This document shows, piece by piece, positions 33,493 through 46,500 of a stretch of DNA of 64,000 nt. Every line of letters starts with the position of its first letter. Position 1 is the stretch's first letter. The notes beneath the pieces are model-generated. The model made no database searches. It was not told the DNA's origin and worked only from the letters and a program-made list of their open reading frames with translations. The stretch is taken from the NCBI GenBank assembly GCA_020747015.1, contig JAGTJM010000041.1, positions 186,001 to 250,000 of the forward strand, given 5' to 3'. The DNA comes from Pyrenochaeta sp. MPI-SDFR-AT-0127 (Eukaryota; Ascomycota; Dothideomycetes; Pleosporales; Cucurbitariaceae). Position numbers and translations under genes: made by a program.

Positions 33493-35860
33493 GTGAGCCC
33501 TGTCGCACACGCAAAGTACATGCACGCTTATCTACGTCATCTTCTTCAGCAACAACATACTGATACATCAAAGATACGATGCGACAGAGCGACTCCCTAT
33601 CTTCAATGTCAGCGTACTAGGACCGAATATACATATTCAGCCAATAGACCAAAGGAAAAACGAACGCGCATCTTACTCACTCCTCAGTAGTACGTTCTTC
33701 CCATGTCCCAGCACATTGCATTGCCCTTGCATTGTCTCCCGACCCAGCTGTTGCACCCTATAAACATTATATAATCTGACACTGTATGACATCGTACAGT
33801 GAAAGAAAGATTGATCTTATCGATAGCCGTCTCGAGGCTATGACCGCGTTGTTAAGAGATCTGAAAACGCAAAACGCGAATACCAGCAACGCCTCAGAGT
33901 TTGTATTGTGACACGTCGAAAACAGTCTCCCTTCCTTCACCTCACACATGTTTGCCGCACCGTTCTGAGCCCGCTATAGGCTCCATTATAGAAGAACAGT
34001 CATCTCTATCAACTCACTCTGTGTTTGTCAGAGATTTCGTACATAACTTTATTCAGTCCAATATACCTGGACAACCTGACCTGCAGATACGCTGGACTTT
34101 GGATGCTCTCTCAGACATCGCGAATAACCCAATCCAGCGCGATGCGATGGGCGATCCATTGCCAGCACAGAGAGAGTTGGAGAACCACGCCCAGCAGCGA
34201 AGGCATGCATTGCCCCCTCTCTAAAAGGTTGTACCTCTTATACGTCTCGCGAAAGGTACGAAGTTTGCTAGTCTCTAAAGCAGTTCTCCTGCTTAAATGA
34301 ACCCTTCCTATTCTCCTTACTAACAGCGCAACGCCTTACCAGCTCCGGGTGGGTCTACGAATACATCATGATGCAGCCCTTTGGTGACGTATGCCTCGAC
34401 GTCTACTTTGCCGATAATTCCTCCCCCTTCAGCTTCATAAGCATTAATACTGACCTACACTCGCTCTTCTGGGACTATGCTTAAGTGGCTGACATTTCCG
34501 AAAGCGAGAAGGAGCAATACATGGCATATTCTCGCATGTGCCACCATAACCTTGAGATTGGACTAGCAAATTTATCGCTACATCTACCAGCATCTTCAAA
34601 GATAGTTGCTGCTCTTGTCTTTGCTTATCTGTTAAAGCATCTAAGCTGTGTCAGACATTAGGTTATCACCAGAACGTGCCATTGAGCGACAGTAACCAAA
34701 GGCCAGGAGACTCTAGATACACGCAGTTCCTATTTTGGAGTACATATTAGGTCGATGAGAGCCTCTAGCTTCGTCTTGGTAGAGCATCTACTATACCTGA
34801 GTGGAATATCGATATTGACCTGCCCTCACCGCCTAGAACTGGACAGGAACCTGTCCATACTTACTTTGTTTTGTGGATCAAAACCGCAAGATACCAAGGC
34901 AGCATCTATGAACTGCTCTACTCTTCAGGATCTATAGACCAATCAGACTCCATACGACAATCCAGGATCGAACTTCTGAAATCAACATTGCACGACCTGG
35001 ATCAAGAGACAGAGAGGACGATGGTACGCTAATAGACATACCTTAACCTGCAGTCAGTCATGAAACTAATCTTGGTCTAGAATAAATGGATGACGACAGC
35101 GAAGGAAAATTCGGGAGACAATCAAATAGGCTTTTTACGCTACTTCTAACGCGGTTCTCCGACTTTCGCTTCTTACTTACGTCTACCAAGCTGCCCCAAG
35201 GCCATTGCATTCACTAACAATATTCAGCCCTGATTGTGTTGAAGTTGGAAGAGCAACTGTAGTGAAGCATCATGTGTATGGCAATCATTCAAAGATCCAA
35301 CAACCTACTCTTTTCTACATACACTCACTGATGAGTACTTGCGTTGATTCATGGAGGTCTTTAACCACTAATGTCTTCGAGAAACTGCTCTTCGCTCCTT
35401 TCATCCCAATTATAGTATTGTTCTGCAACGTCATGGAAACCCAGAACCAGACAGATATGGGACTTCTTGAAGCATTTTTGAAATCGATTAAACCCCTACC
35501 AGCCGTCTCTGAGCCAGCTGCGAAGATGCATAAGCTTTTCAAGTAGCTTAATAATATTGCATTGCGATATATTGAGCTCCAGATGCAGTCAAGTGTAAAG
35601 CAGACGGAGATGCAGCTGGCTGCTCTTGGACTCCCGCGAGCGCGGATATAGACAATAACTCAACTACAGACGCAGTTATGAGAGAGCCATAAAGGTATGC
35701 AAACGGAGCCTTCGCAAGACTTTAATGTTCTTGAGATTAATGATGAATTTTAATGGGTGGTAAATCCGATATTCTGGATGGGAAATAGGGCAGAGCTAGA
35801 GAATTGGTTATATGAGAACCAGGCATCTATAGAGAGTCTGCAGGACATGACTATGCGTTC
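33493..35860 (+). pseudogene. Decayed Zn2Cys6 transcription factor gene
   Basis: Collinear plus-strand fragments of a Zn2Cys6 plus Fungal_trans regulator. DNA-binding part at 33530-33680: KIRCDRATPYLQCQRTRTEY, where two expected zinc-ligand Cys are Tyr (TAT codons, G-to-A from TGT), then NRPKEKRTRILLTPQ. Linker helix DLIDSRLEAMTALLRDLKTQ (33800-33880). Regulatory domain: VRDFVHNFIQ (34030), FGDVCLDVYFADNSSPFSFI (34380), LEIGLANLSLHLPASSK (34550), SLCLRLGRAS-like block with IPEWNIDIDLPSP (34790), FAPFIPIIVLFCNV (35390), and the tail MGNRAELENWLYENQAS (35780). Several stops and frame changes separate them. The order and spacing follow an intact regulator, so it decayed in place. Confidence 0.82.
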
Positions 35861-38067
35861 TAAGTCGACAACGTAGGATTGCTGCGCAATTCTAGTCTCC
35901 CTATTTGACCATGACTTTATGACTTGTTGGATCGAAATCATGGATGGCTAGATTTACATCGCCTTCAAATGAAGAGTGTGTTCTTGCCTAAAAGGCTGGT
36001 GAATTGAGTCAAATCTACCAAGAGATAGATCGGCAAGTAAGTCTGTCCTCCGCGGCCCGTGTGCCAATTCATGGCGTTCGAGAGCATCCAAGTGTTGTAA
36101 TGGAATGTGGGAGTTCTAAATGGCGGAACCAGTGACAATATTCTTGCCGATGAGTTTCAATATCAAGCTCTGCCCAAAGCAAAAAAAGATGTGGTTAAAG
36201 AAAATCCGAATGGATGTCTTGTTTGTTTGACAGCCTTGGTCGACTGCGTCAACAGCACGTTAGAAGCGCCCCATAGCAATGAAGTAAATATCAATTCAAT
36301 ATTTGCTTCTAGGAGCGGCGTTGGGGGACCAATCGATATTGGTATTGCAACAAGCGCCATTTCCACATTGAACGCTGATTGGGTGTATCTGTTGCAATCC
36401 TCCGTCAGTAGATGTCATGAACGATCACTATACATTAGCCTGCTTTGTCCTTGATTGTGATAAACCTTGGATTTCGCCAGCGTGGAAGCACATGGTCTCA
36501 GATGCTTACAAGCGTCACCCGCGACCTGTGTGTGCGTATAGATCCTCAAATGTTACGCTGTCAGTGAGGCGATCCAAGAAATAGAGCTCCATCAGGACCC
36601 TCTAGTTTTCCTTTAAGCGTAAGGGTATCTTTGCTAAAAGTCTTATCCGCAATCGTGAACAAGAACTAGTATATAGAATTTTTGGGAGCCGAAATGATTA
36701 TACAGTTGTAACATTCGAAGAACGCACTAAGTTACAGAGGCGATTCTGGCATATTAGTAAGCGTTAGGGAATTAGAGACGCATTTCTGCTTATCTTAGAA
36801 GTCTACACCAAATTCTTTCAGTATCTTGATAAGTGCTAAAGAATTCTAACCTTGAATTTGGTGAGATTGTCAATAGTCTGACTCTTCCTTGTGTGCAGCT
36901 CTCTATATCTCTTGCCTAGAAATGCTGTGAATGCCATCGGCGCCGATCACGAAGTTGCCAGTATACGTGGCTCCGTATTTGTTATGTACGGTCACTGTAT
37001 CTTCTCCATGCTAAATTTTATCAAGGCGCCTTTTCGTTTATACACAAGCCGTGGACTTGAGGTTCTCGCACAAAACGTAGATAACGGCTTGATGATCATC
37101 GAAGATCTGCGGACACCCGACCCTGCAGGAATGAGATTCTAAGTAACTTAACCAATCAACTATTCGGCTGGGATGCACAAAATATGCGCACCGAAACTAG
37201 GGTGCGATGGTAGAATGTCTCTCCAGGATAACATAGCCAATGTCGACCTTCTGGAGCATATTTGCAAGGGATAAGCCAGAAATGCTCTCTCTAACGATAA
37301 TAGCCTTGAGGTTCATCTCAGATAACCTTGAATTAATGTGTTAAGGGTTGCAGCGAGTGCTTCGTAGGTTAAGCGTATAGATGGGTTCTCAGATCATATA
37401 CGATACAATAGCAGTAGAAGATAATTATTGCGATCATAAAGCAGGCTCGGGGTCGGGCATTGCGGCTGCCGGCAAAAGTAGTCATGATTGGCGCGCTGCT
37501 TAACGCTCAATGTGGCCACGTACCGGAAGCCGGAGCTTGCGGCCACCGCACGGATTTCATCATCGCAGACACCGAAGTAATGCCGGTCCGGTGCGCGGGT
37601 CCCGTCAACGAGAATACAAGGTTAACACAGGGCTGTTCTCGATAGTATGAATCACAGCAATATCCCTTGCCAGGAAACCCACCCGAGCGTCAAGACGTAC
37701 TCTTTGTTCGGTAGGACTTGCCTGCCTGTCTATGCGGCTGCTGTGTGCAGCATCGTAGCGGTTTGTCTTTACCGGCACTATCGCAGTGGTGGCTTTGGCG
37801 ACTGGCGCTTTGTTGAAAGAATAGCTCTAGCTTTGAAAGCATGGGTAACATCGATGTTAATGAGATCGCTGGTGGTCGGATTCGGAATAGAACTGGCTCT
37901 TGAGCCAATGAATAGGGCTATCAGAAGAGCGGAGTTCAGCATGAATAGCTTCACGTTGTTCGAAAGATTGACGCTGAGGCGGAGGAATTCCGAAATCAAG
38001 GCTGAAAAACGGTCGTTCTGATCGTGATGCTTGCAGGCCAGGTAGGCCGATGTTAGACTATACATTC
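35861..38067. other. No supported gene
   Basis: Several open frames of 60-125 codons occur (36107-36454, 36891-37142, 37647-38021 on plus), but none shows a family motif. The one at 37647 starts with ATG and has a hydrophobic segment; it may be a fragment of a membrane protein. I cannot assign any of them. Confidence 0.35.
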
Positions 38068-39605
38068 CTATTCTAACGACTGGGCTTCGCACATCTTATA
38101 ATACATGCCACGTTTTGATAGTAGATCTTTATGTGTTCCTGATTCCGCAATTACTTCTTTGAAGAATACACAGATCAAATCGGCATCTGTAACAGTACTA
38201 AGGCGATGTGCAACAGCGATAGTAATCCTATCGCTATCAATTGCAGCCCTAGCCAATGCGCTCTGTACAATCTTCTCGCTTTCTGTATCGAGGGCGCTTG
38301 TTGCCTCGTCAAGAAGTAAGATTCTTGGACCGCGTATCAACGCTCGTGCAATAGCGATACGCTGTTTCTGGCCACCAGAAAGCTGTGCGCCGCTAGAACC
38401 AACCTGGGTTGACAGGCGTTCAGGGAGAGAGGAGGTAAAATACCATGCATTTGCTGCACGGAGAGCCTCTTCTATCTGAATGTCGAGATCCGGCACGGTT
38501 ATGTCAACTTCAGAGTCGCTAACGCCAAGCGCTACATTTTCTCGAATTGACCCTTGAAACAGAGTTGGTTCTTGTTGCACCAGAGCAACAAGGCGGCGGA
38601 ACAATTGCGGATTGAGGGACGTAAGAGGAGAACCATTGATATTAATTGACCCAGATGAAGATCATAAAAGCGCTCGAGCAGGGCGATCATTGTGGATTTA
38701 CCACAGCCGGATGCACCAACAAAGGCAACAAATTGGCCTCTTCGAATCTGAACGACACGATTAGCCATCATCTCGTAATGTAGAACAAACGGGAACAAAT
38801 CAGATTGCAGCGCGACTTACCTCAAGGTCAACACCCCTGAAGATTGGAGCCTCGGGGCGAAGGGGATAGCTAAAGCATACGTTTTCGATGCCTATGGCAT
38901 CTCCTGACTTAGGACCGTTGTCCCGATTTCCCGGGGTCTCTCGAATAGTCGGCTGAAGCTCCTCAAGCCAAAAATATGTAGTTCGCCGCATTGACGCCCT
39001 TGGAGACCGATAAGTGTAAGCTTCCATTGGGTGACAAAGGCGATAATGAGGGCGATAATGAAGCACGAGATGCCTTGGAACGTCAAACCAAATTTTTCGC
39101 TGATACCGCCCTGGATTAGGCGGCTATTAGAGATAGCATGGGTTGCTATCGAGCCGCTGCTCCCCATATCGAAGAAGGCAATATCTTGGCTGAGCGCAGC
39201 TTTGAGGTGTTGCTGCCGGATGTTACGGGTTATGCGGTAGGAGGCGTACGTTGATAGCGTGTTGTAGGTGCAGGATAACACGAACATCCCGATTCCTAAA
39301 TAGACAAATTATAGGGCGAGATGTGCCACGTCCTCGCGGAATTTATTTGGATCAGATTCTCCAGCCGTGTATCGGGTAAGAACGTTGATGAGCTCACCGA
39401 AGATGAGGTTCTGGGGGGTGATTCCAGCGCCAGATACAATGGCAGCCGAGATGGCGACACCCTGCAATGAGTAGTCGACAAAGCTTGCATACTTGAAGAT
39501 CCTTGTGTACGTTGAAAAGCCAGGCTTTTCTCCGAGGGCATCGGCACTGAGAGGGTCGTCGGCAGCGGTGCAGCTTCCACCCTTTTCCTCTTCCTTCGTA
39601 CTCAT
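38068..39605 (-). pseudogene. ABC-B (MDR-type) transporter pseudogene with internal deletion
   Basis: A full fungal ABC-B exporter has two membrane-plus-ATPase halves, about 1300 residues. Here ATG 39605 starts a recognisable N-terminus (KPGFSTYTRIFKYASFVDYS, then GVAISAAIVSGAGITPQNLI). An in-frame TAA (39309-39311) interrupts it before FVYLGIGMFVLSCTYNT and TQWKLTLIGL. It then jumps near 39.0 kb to a linker (ELQPTIRETPGNRDNGP) and one ATPase domain: Walker A GASGCGKST (near 38.71 kb), QQEPTLFQGSIRENVALG, signature LSGGQKQRIAIARAL, Walker B ILLLDEATSALD, His-loop VAHRLSTV. It ends at AQSLE like a C-terminal ATPase domain. Frames change at about 38.6 and 38.8-39.0 kb. The middle of the protein is missing. 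Confidence 0.85.
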
Positions 39606-40506
39606 GATTGGCTCAAGTGTACCTACGACGCTAGGCTTCGCGAGTATCCGATTTGATGAAAGTGGGAGGTCGGAAGAGCGACGATTGATCTGGGTTGTCT
39701 GATGGTCCTGTGGTTCGAAGAGCAATTGATGGATGATAATCGGTTCAGATGACGAAGGTAAAGCGCATGGTAAAACAAAGTGGATGGCTAACGGATGGCA
39801 GTCACAAGCCTGATTAAGTAATGAGACTATGACCGAGCACGAGAAGCTCGTCGTCCTCCCGGTAACACTTGTCATTGCGCCACCGGAACCCGCAAACACC
39901 GCCGCCTAACTCGAGCCGTAGCTGCAAATTTCCACCTCACGGCACATACCTTACACAGTAAGCGAACGGACTAAGCAATAAAAAAGTCCTTCTTGCTAAA
40001 GCAGCATGCTCTCTACTTCCATTGCATGCAATATTACCTACGTATTTCGTGGGTATGATATCAGGCGTCCGTGGGTACCGGGTGCCGTTAAACTCTAACC
40101 TTTCCTTATTTTGTAAAGGGCAGTGTCGACAGGACGTGGGTCTCTTCTCTATTAGACGAAGAATGTGACACTTCCAGGTCCGCACGTCCCGTCTCTAGGG
40201 GTCCTCCTGTTTTTTTTGTGATTTTTTTACTCAAGCTGGCAGCATCTGATTGTAAGCACGACGCCCCATCTGCTCAACTGTCGGTGGCCGAGTGTTCCGC
40301 GCTCTGGCTTTGTCGCGTTTGGAGCCCCGGCGCCATTGGTAGCTGCGTGCTCTTAATTCTAGCTCTCCCACTAAATTTTCGATCATTGACAACAAAACAG
40401 GGAGAGCTTCGCTCCCTGCGTTCTCAGGGCCGACCTTCCTTTTATTCGCTAATTCCTTCCACTACAGTTTCGCAACCTCAGTGTATCTAGCGAATTTGTT
40501 ATCATC
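39606..40506. promoter_or_regulatory. Divergent upstream region
   Basis: Lies between the ABC relic (minus) and the giant gene (plus). T-rich runs occur at 40208-40232 and the segment up to ATG 40507 is pyrimidine-rich, as in fungal core promoters. No gene seen. Confidence 0.4.
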
Positions 40507-43500
40507 ATGGCACACACCAAAGGCAGCCCCGACGTTATCACGAAAACAAGTTTCGAATACCTTTACAACCATCTGTTTTTGCCTCGCAAGCTTTCTGGCG
40601 CAGATGACGCATCCAGAAAGAATGAAGGGCTACTCTTAGACTTTGTACTGCAGTCTCTGCAGCGCTTCCTCCCTGACCGTCACGACGCGAAGGCGATCAA
40701 TGCTGGTATTTCCATGCTACAATATCTTCGTATATCGAAAGATAATCAAGGGCATTTGAGAGAAGCCGGTGCACGGCAAGTTCTGCAAGGACTGTCTACT
40801 CAAGGCATGATTTTCGAACTCCTCTGAAATACGCCGCGACGCTAAATTACCCTCCAGCACCTGTAGCTGTGCTACAAATCACAGAGCAAAATGCCGGCGT
40901 CCTCATTAGCAGATATGCCGATGCGGTATACTTCGAGATGCTTGAATTGTCACCTACTAATGAGGCTGTCACGTCTACTAGAGGTAGGCTCGTTCGCTCC
41001 TTCCCAACAAATGCAGTAGAAATCTCTCTCCCTCTTTTCAGAAGCGAGGCCTTTCGTATGGTCATAGCAAAGACCCTCACCAAGATGAGTCAGCAATCAT
41101 TGCGAGAGACAAAGCAGAAGCAGAGGGGAAATCAAGAAAAAGAGCAAGAGGAGACTGTCGATACAACTGATCCGATGATCATAACCGAGCTCTTCACATC
41201 CATGCTCCGTGGATGCGGCAAGGCAGTTTCTGCTCAGGGCATTCGCAAATCCACACGCGATGAGATCATATGGAAGGATAGCAAGGCTCCCTGGCAAAGA
41301 TCCCCTCTATGGTTGCTCACTCGCGTGGCTCTACAGTTGACTATGACGCGACATTCAAAAGCGGAAGATGACACCTATAAAGAGTTCATGGCCTTCCTAA
41401 TGGCCCAGGCACTCCATGCCGCCAATCAACAACAGAAAACTTCTAGTGATGTTATAAAAGTCATGTCGACCAAAGTCTCGAAGCGTCTGTCCAAGCTCCA
41501 TAGTCCGTCTGATGGGCCATGGCTATTGAGTATCCGAAAAATTGTTTCGAAGAGTCTGGACACCCTAAACCAGCGGTGGAGGCAGCTCCGTGAGCGAGCT
41601 GAACCTTCGCTAAACTTGCAGGGATTGTCTAGGTTCAATATGATGGACAATACAGTTCTATCTTTCAAAGAAATGGATAGTTTCCTCAGCTCAATAGCAC
41701 TGCATAAGACGGTGAACCATAGGCCCATATTCCGTCCTCCGTCAACACCCAATATCCTAAGCCAGAGCCAACTGCCTACCGTCGCAGACTGCCCCGAAAC
41801 CGACTTACCCTTGCATCTCATCGAAATCGAGTCATGGGTCGCAGATAATCTTCCAACGTGGATTGATAGCCATATGAAGAAAGTAGATCACCCAGTGAGG
41901 GAGCTGAAACAGCTACTTGAGAAGTACCACAGAAAGGCACTCGAATACTACTCCGGACGTCCTGAAGCAGCTTCACGGATGATATTGACCATTGGAGAAC
42001 TTTGGCTTGCTGCAGACGTAGCGGCTGTTCACGAAATCCCCCTCTTAGCAAACTACAACCCCCAAATACCTACAATGGTGTGGCAAGCCTTACTTCTCGG
42101 CTCAGTCCAGGAGATGCAGAGACTGAAACGAATCGAAGACTATGTCACCGCACGTGGAAGACTTGCCCAAAAATTGGAAAACCCGGCCATTTTCTTCTCG
42201 TTTGGTGAGCCGGGCTCGTTCGCTGTTGAGTACTATCGCCAGTCGATGCGACACCAAAAGATCAAGCGTGAAATTGAGGAAGAGGCATATGAAAAAGAGA
42301 GGGAAAAGTCGAAGAGTTTAGAATAGCCAAGGCAACATATGCCAAGCTTATGCAGAGATACGCGGCGAGCGAATGTGACGTGTCAGCGAAGTGGGACGAA
42401 GGAACGAGGATTTACATCCACCCTTCCTCATGCCGGCGCTGCGGCTTCGAATCGAAAGCTAGAGCTCTCGCCGTTTCTATTCACGAGTGGCCTCTGCCTC
42501 AGAACGAACTCGAGGCTCAGGCCACTGTTTTCGAACTGGCCACGCCTGAGACATTCTCCACATGGCGAGATATGACACTCTACCTCATCATCGATGTGCT
42601 TTTGAGTCAAGCTGATGGCTCACTAACGTTAACAAAATCCTTTTCATTGAAAACATATCAGTCCCTGAAGCCATGGTACACTTCTAAAGGGGATTCTCGA
42701 ATTCAGCTCCGATCTTCGGCCAAGCCCAACACTGTTGTTATCGTCATGCGATCCCAGTCCAACATTCAGTTGAGTCAGATGTCTGCCTCAATAATGGCCT
42801 TGTATATCGCTACTATGATGAAAACTTGAACTCCTTCTGCTCTGATCTGATAGCAACCGACCGCCTATCCGATCTGTGCACGTTCAAGCTTCCTAAGCGC
42901 GCTGCAGCGCTCAGTAGATTCCTTCGTCGCACTTGGAAAAATCCAGATGGTGAGACACCGAACAGTGTGATTGCAAGCCAACACGAATGTCCCGATTGCA
43001 TGCCTCTGCGCGATTTCAATTCTCTCGCCGCCCTACCATATGGTCACAAGATCCAGTGGATGAGTATTCTGACGCATTTAGCTATGCCAAAAGTCGACTT
43101 TAACAGGCCCGAAACGATACTGTTTCTTCTTCAGCTAAGTCTACAAGCCGGCCCAAAATCTTCGGATACCCCACGATCGACACACACACGGCTCTGCGAT
43201 GGAGAGTTTGGATAAAAGATGCTGGAGAGCTTGAGAGGGTGTATTCTACGTGTACAACAGAATTGGGAGTCGCATAATGCCTTGTGGTCCTTTACATTTC
43301 TGGCCACAAGACTATTGTCTCTAATTCCTGGTTACCTATCACAATCTGCCCTGGACCTCCTTGCTCAGAGCCGTGAGATCTCTCACCGATGGGCGTTAAC
43401 GCTACTCAAGCGAGTGGAAGAGACCGGCGGCAATGAGCAGAGAACGGAGTTCTTGCAGACAGCTTTGAATATCGCAATGGTCTGTGCCGAGTCGTTCAAT

Positions 43501-46500
43501 GTGCATGATGGCAATTTGCTGCAGATTCTATATGATTCAAGACAAGCATCGATTCTAGTCGAGTGCGCCATCATTATCAATGACAACAAGGGATGGATAG
43601 ATGAGGACAAAAATTGCCTACAAGGGCTGATGCTTGACAGGTGGAGGCAAGTCATGTACCGGGCGCGACCAATCCTGGTTGAGGAGCATGCCTCTGGGAA
43701 TTTGTTTCTTTCCTCTGCTACCCGGCGACGCTGGTCATACTTCAAACCTGCGACGACTTGGACGCTTTCTGCCGGAACCAACTGCTGGTATCAGACAACC
43801 ATGAATCACCTTATAATTAATCTCAACATATTGACAGGGGAGCTGCTAGTCGACGATCTGCCTTCCTCTCGTCTCCCCATGGACTACGTATGTCATGAGG
43901 AATACCAGAGGCTGTTTAAGGGTTTCCTGCTCCTTGTCATGCCAAGCACGAGCCCAAGCATGATTTTCTGCACCGCTCAGCTCCTCTACGGTTACACGGC
44001 GCATTTCGGAAGGCAGGGACAAGATCTATTAATCCGTCTGGAAAACGATGTATCATCCTTCGATCTTGTACCACGGCGATTTTTCGCGGGATTACTGCCA
44101 GATCCTCTCGCAAATGAGTATGTGCACTGGTACGACAACAACACGAAATCTGTCCAGTTCTGCCTGCCAAGTAATCCTTTTCCGACGGAGTTGGATGATT
44201 GGCGTCTCGAACAATGTGCGGGATCCTGGAAACTACATCAAAAAAAGAGGTCTTTCTTCTGGCGCCCTCAAGCGAACTGGCTCAGCATATTGCGGCAATC
44301 ATGGCTCACCTTGAGACATCGTTGAATCTGCAAATGCTTGACAATGAGGCGAATAGTCGCCTGGAAATCTCTATACCCAGACTCCGGCTACAATTTTTCT
44401 TGAATGAAGGAGAGTCGATCATCAGATCACGACAATTTGCCAACATGCAAGTTGACGAAGACCAGTCAGTTGGTACACTTGTGGGTTTGAATAGTAAGCT
44501 CGTACTACGCAGCACTCAAAATCCACCGATGAGACTGCTCATCATTCCCGAGGGTGAAATCGTGTTCAAGGGGCAGGGCAGTGGTGTGGGTTACGATCAT
44601 ATCGTCGTGTCTGTACTCCCTGGTACTGTTCGGCGTGTCCAAGCTTACCAGATGGACGAGCTTCTTGGTCGCTTGGTTGCAAACACAAAGCTCGAGAGTA
44701 AGCTCTATTTGGCCTATCTCCATGCCCTAACTTCTTTCTGCGTCTCAGATCCATTCCTTGGACAGCGAGGCGCTGATATGGCCCTAGAGATCCTTTGCTC
44801 TGCATCAGTTCGCGCCCCCACGAGCTTGAGTCCGGCTGCTCGCCATATCCTGGATCTTATCGCTGCACTCGCTCCAAGCCGTCGCTACTGGCCAGAAGGC
44901 TCTAAACATATGCAGAATGTGATTTGGTGTCCTGAACTGAGTCTCTCAACCCAAGATGACCGGTTCTTCGACATCGTCACGCAGATCTTGCAGCGATCTT
45001 CCGAAATCGAGTTTCTCTTTCCGCAAACAGCGGCTCGATCCGATGCAAAACCGCACACTACGATAGAACTCGTTCAGCGGGCTATTTCCCGCGAGTCCAG
45101 TCAAACTGCGCACATGAACGATGGCACGTATCGTCCGAGGAGCGCAGAAGGCTCAGATCGAGCAGCGCGTGCAACTGAGATAGCCATTCGAGCCTTCCAT
45201 CGTCATCAAGGCCTAATGAAACCTGTCGCAGGAGGATTAGCACTTCATCTCTATAAACTGATGGCTTCTGGTCCATTCAGCAACGGTAGAAGCGCCCCAC
45301 AAAAGCGAGACTTAGAATACGACTCACAGTGGCTACGGAAGCCAAGCACCTTCGTATCCTCTCACTGGTGTCAATTGCACTATGCATTCCAGGACAACCA
45401 ACAATGGCTTAGCAATATGGAGCTAATGGTCTGGATATCGACAGTAGCGTACTCCAACGAGCATGATGAGCAGATCACCCAAGCCCTTCTCATGATGGCT
45501 CTCTCCCCACTTGTGGCAGCTGCTCCACTACCTCTGAGCGAATCTTACGACTTGTCTAAAGGCTATGTCTTACGACCTGAAACACTAGAGGCAGCCGCGG
45601 CTCCTCATATGATCAGGTCTAAGCAAGGTCCTGAAGGTAAGTCACGGGCACGGACTGCCAAGGGCGACGGGAAGATTGCGGATCGACTCAAGCGAGAGCA
45701 TGGGAAAGACAAGAAGCAGGCCATTCATATCTTCAGAGATAGGCTCGCACGACAATGGCCCTGTCAGACTCCGAAGCAGCCAAGCGACTACCATATGGAG
45801 TCCTATATTGAAGTTACACAGGCAATGAAGTCAGTTATTCCGCCTTGGAGGGTATGGTGGGCCAACAGAAATTTCAAGGAGTACCTCGAGAGATTTGTTG
45901 CTGATCTAAAACGGATCTCGATGGAGCATGTCATCGCTGAGAATCAATGTTTAGTGCCTGTAACAGAGATCCAGGAGCACGCGAAAAGACCCTTGTCTGT
46001 CATGGATGTGTTCTGTCGCGTCGCCCCCCATGTTGGTTCGAATCCGATCTCAACCCTTGACAGCCTTGTTGAAAAAGCTGAAGCGCAATCGGAAGAAGAT
46101 GAGAAGTTGACAAAGGTCATTAACTTCCTTGAGTCCAAAAGGAACCTTCAATATGAGCGCCGGTATCTCAACGAATTACGCCAGAGTTTGTCAAGTTCAA
46201 AAGACTGCGGCACCAAGAACGTAGCCCGAGTCGATGCACGTGCCGATGTATTTCAGCAGCATCTCAATCAGTGCGAAATCCGCTATGAATGCATCTACAG
46301 CTCCTTATCCAGAGCTATGCAGCCGTTCTCTGAGTCACATGCGGCAAGCCCTAAAGATGTGGTACAAAGAATCCTCTTCGAGGCTGGCTTCCTACCGACT
46401 GTCTCTCCACTCTTTCTCCTCCAGCAACTCAAGAACTCGAGCTGGTCAAACTTGTCTAGTCCGTGGAAAGACGCTATCATTAACCATGGGCTCGCCCTTG

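Noticed and set aside
37647..38021. 124-codon plus-strand ORF with ATG and a hydrophobic segment
   Set aside because: No recognised family and adjacent to decayed genes; protein-like only in part.
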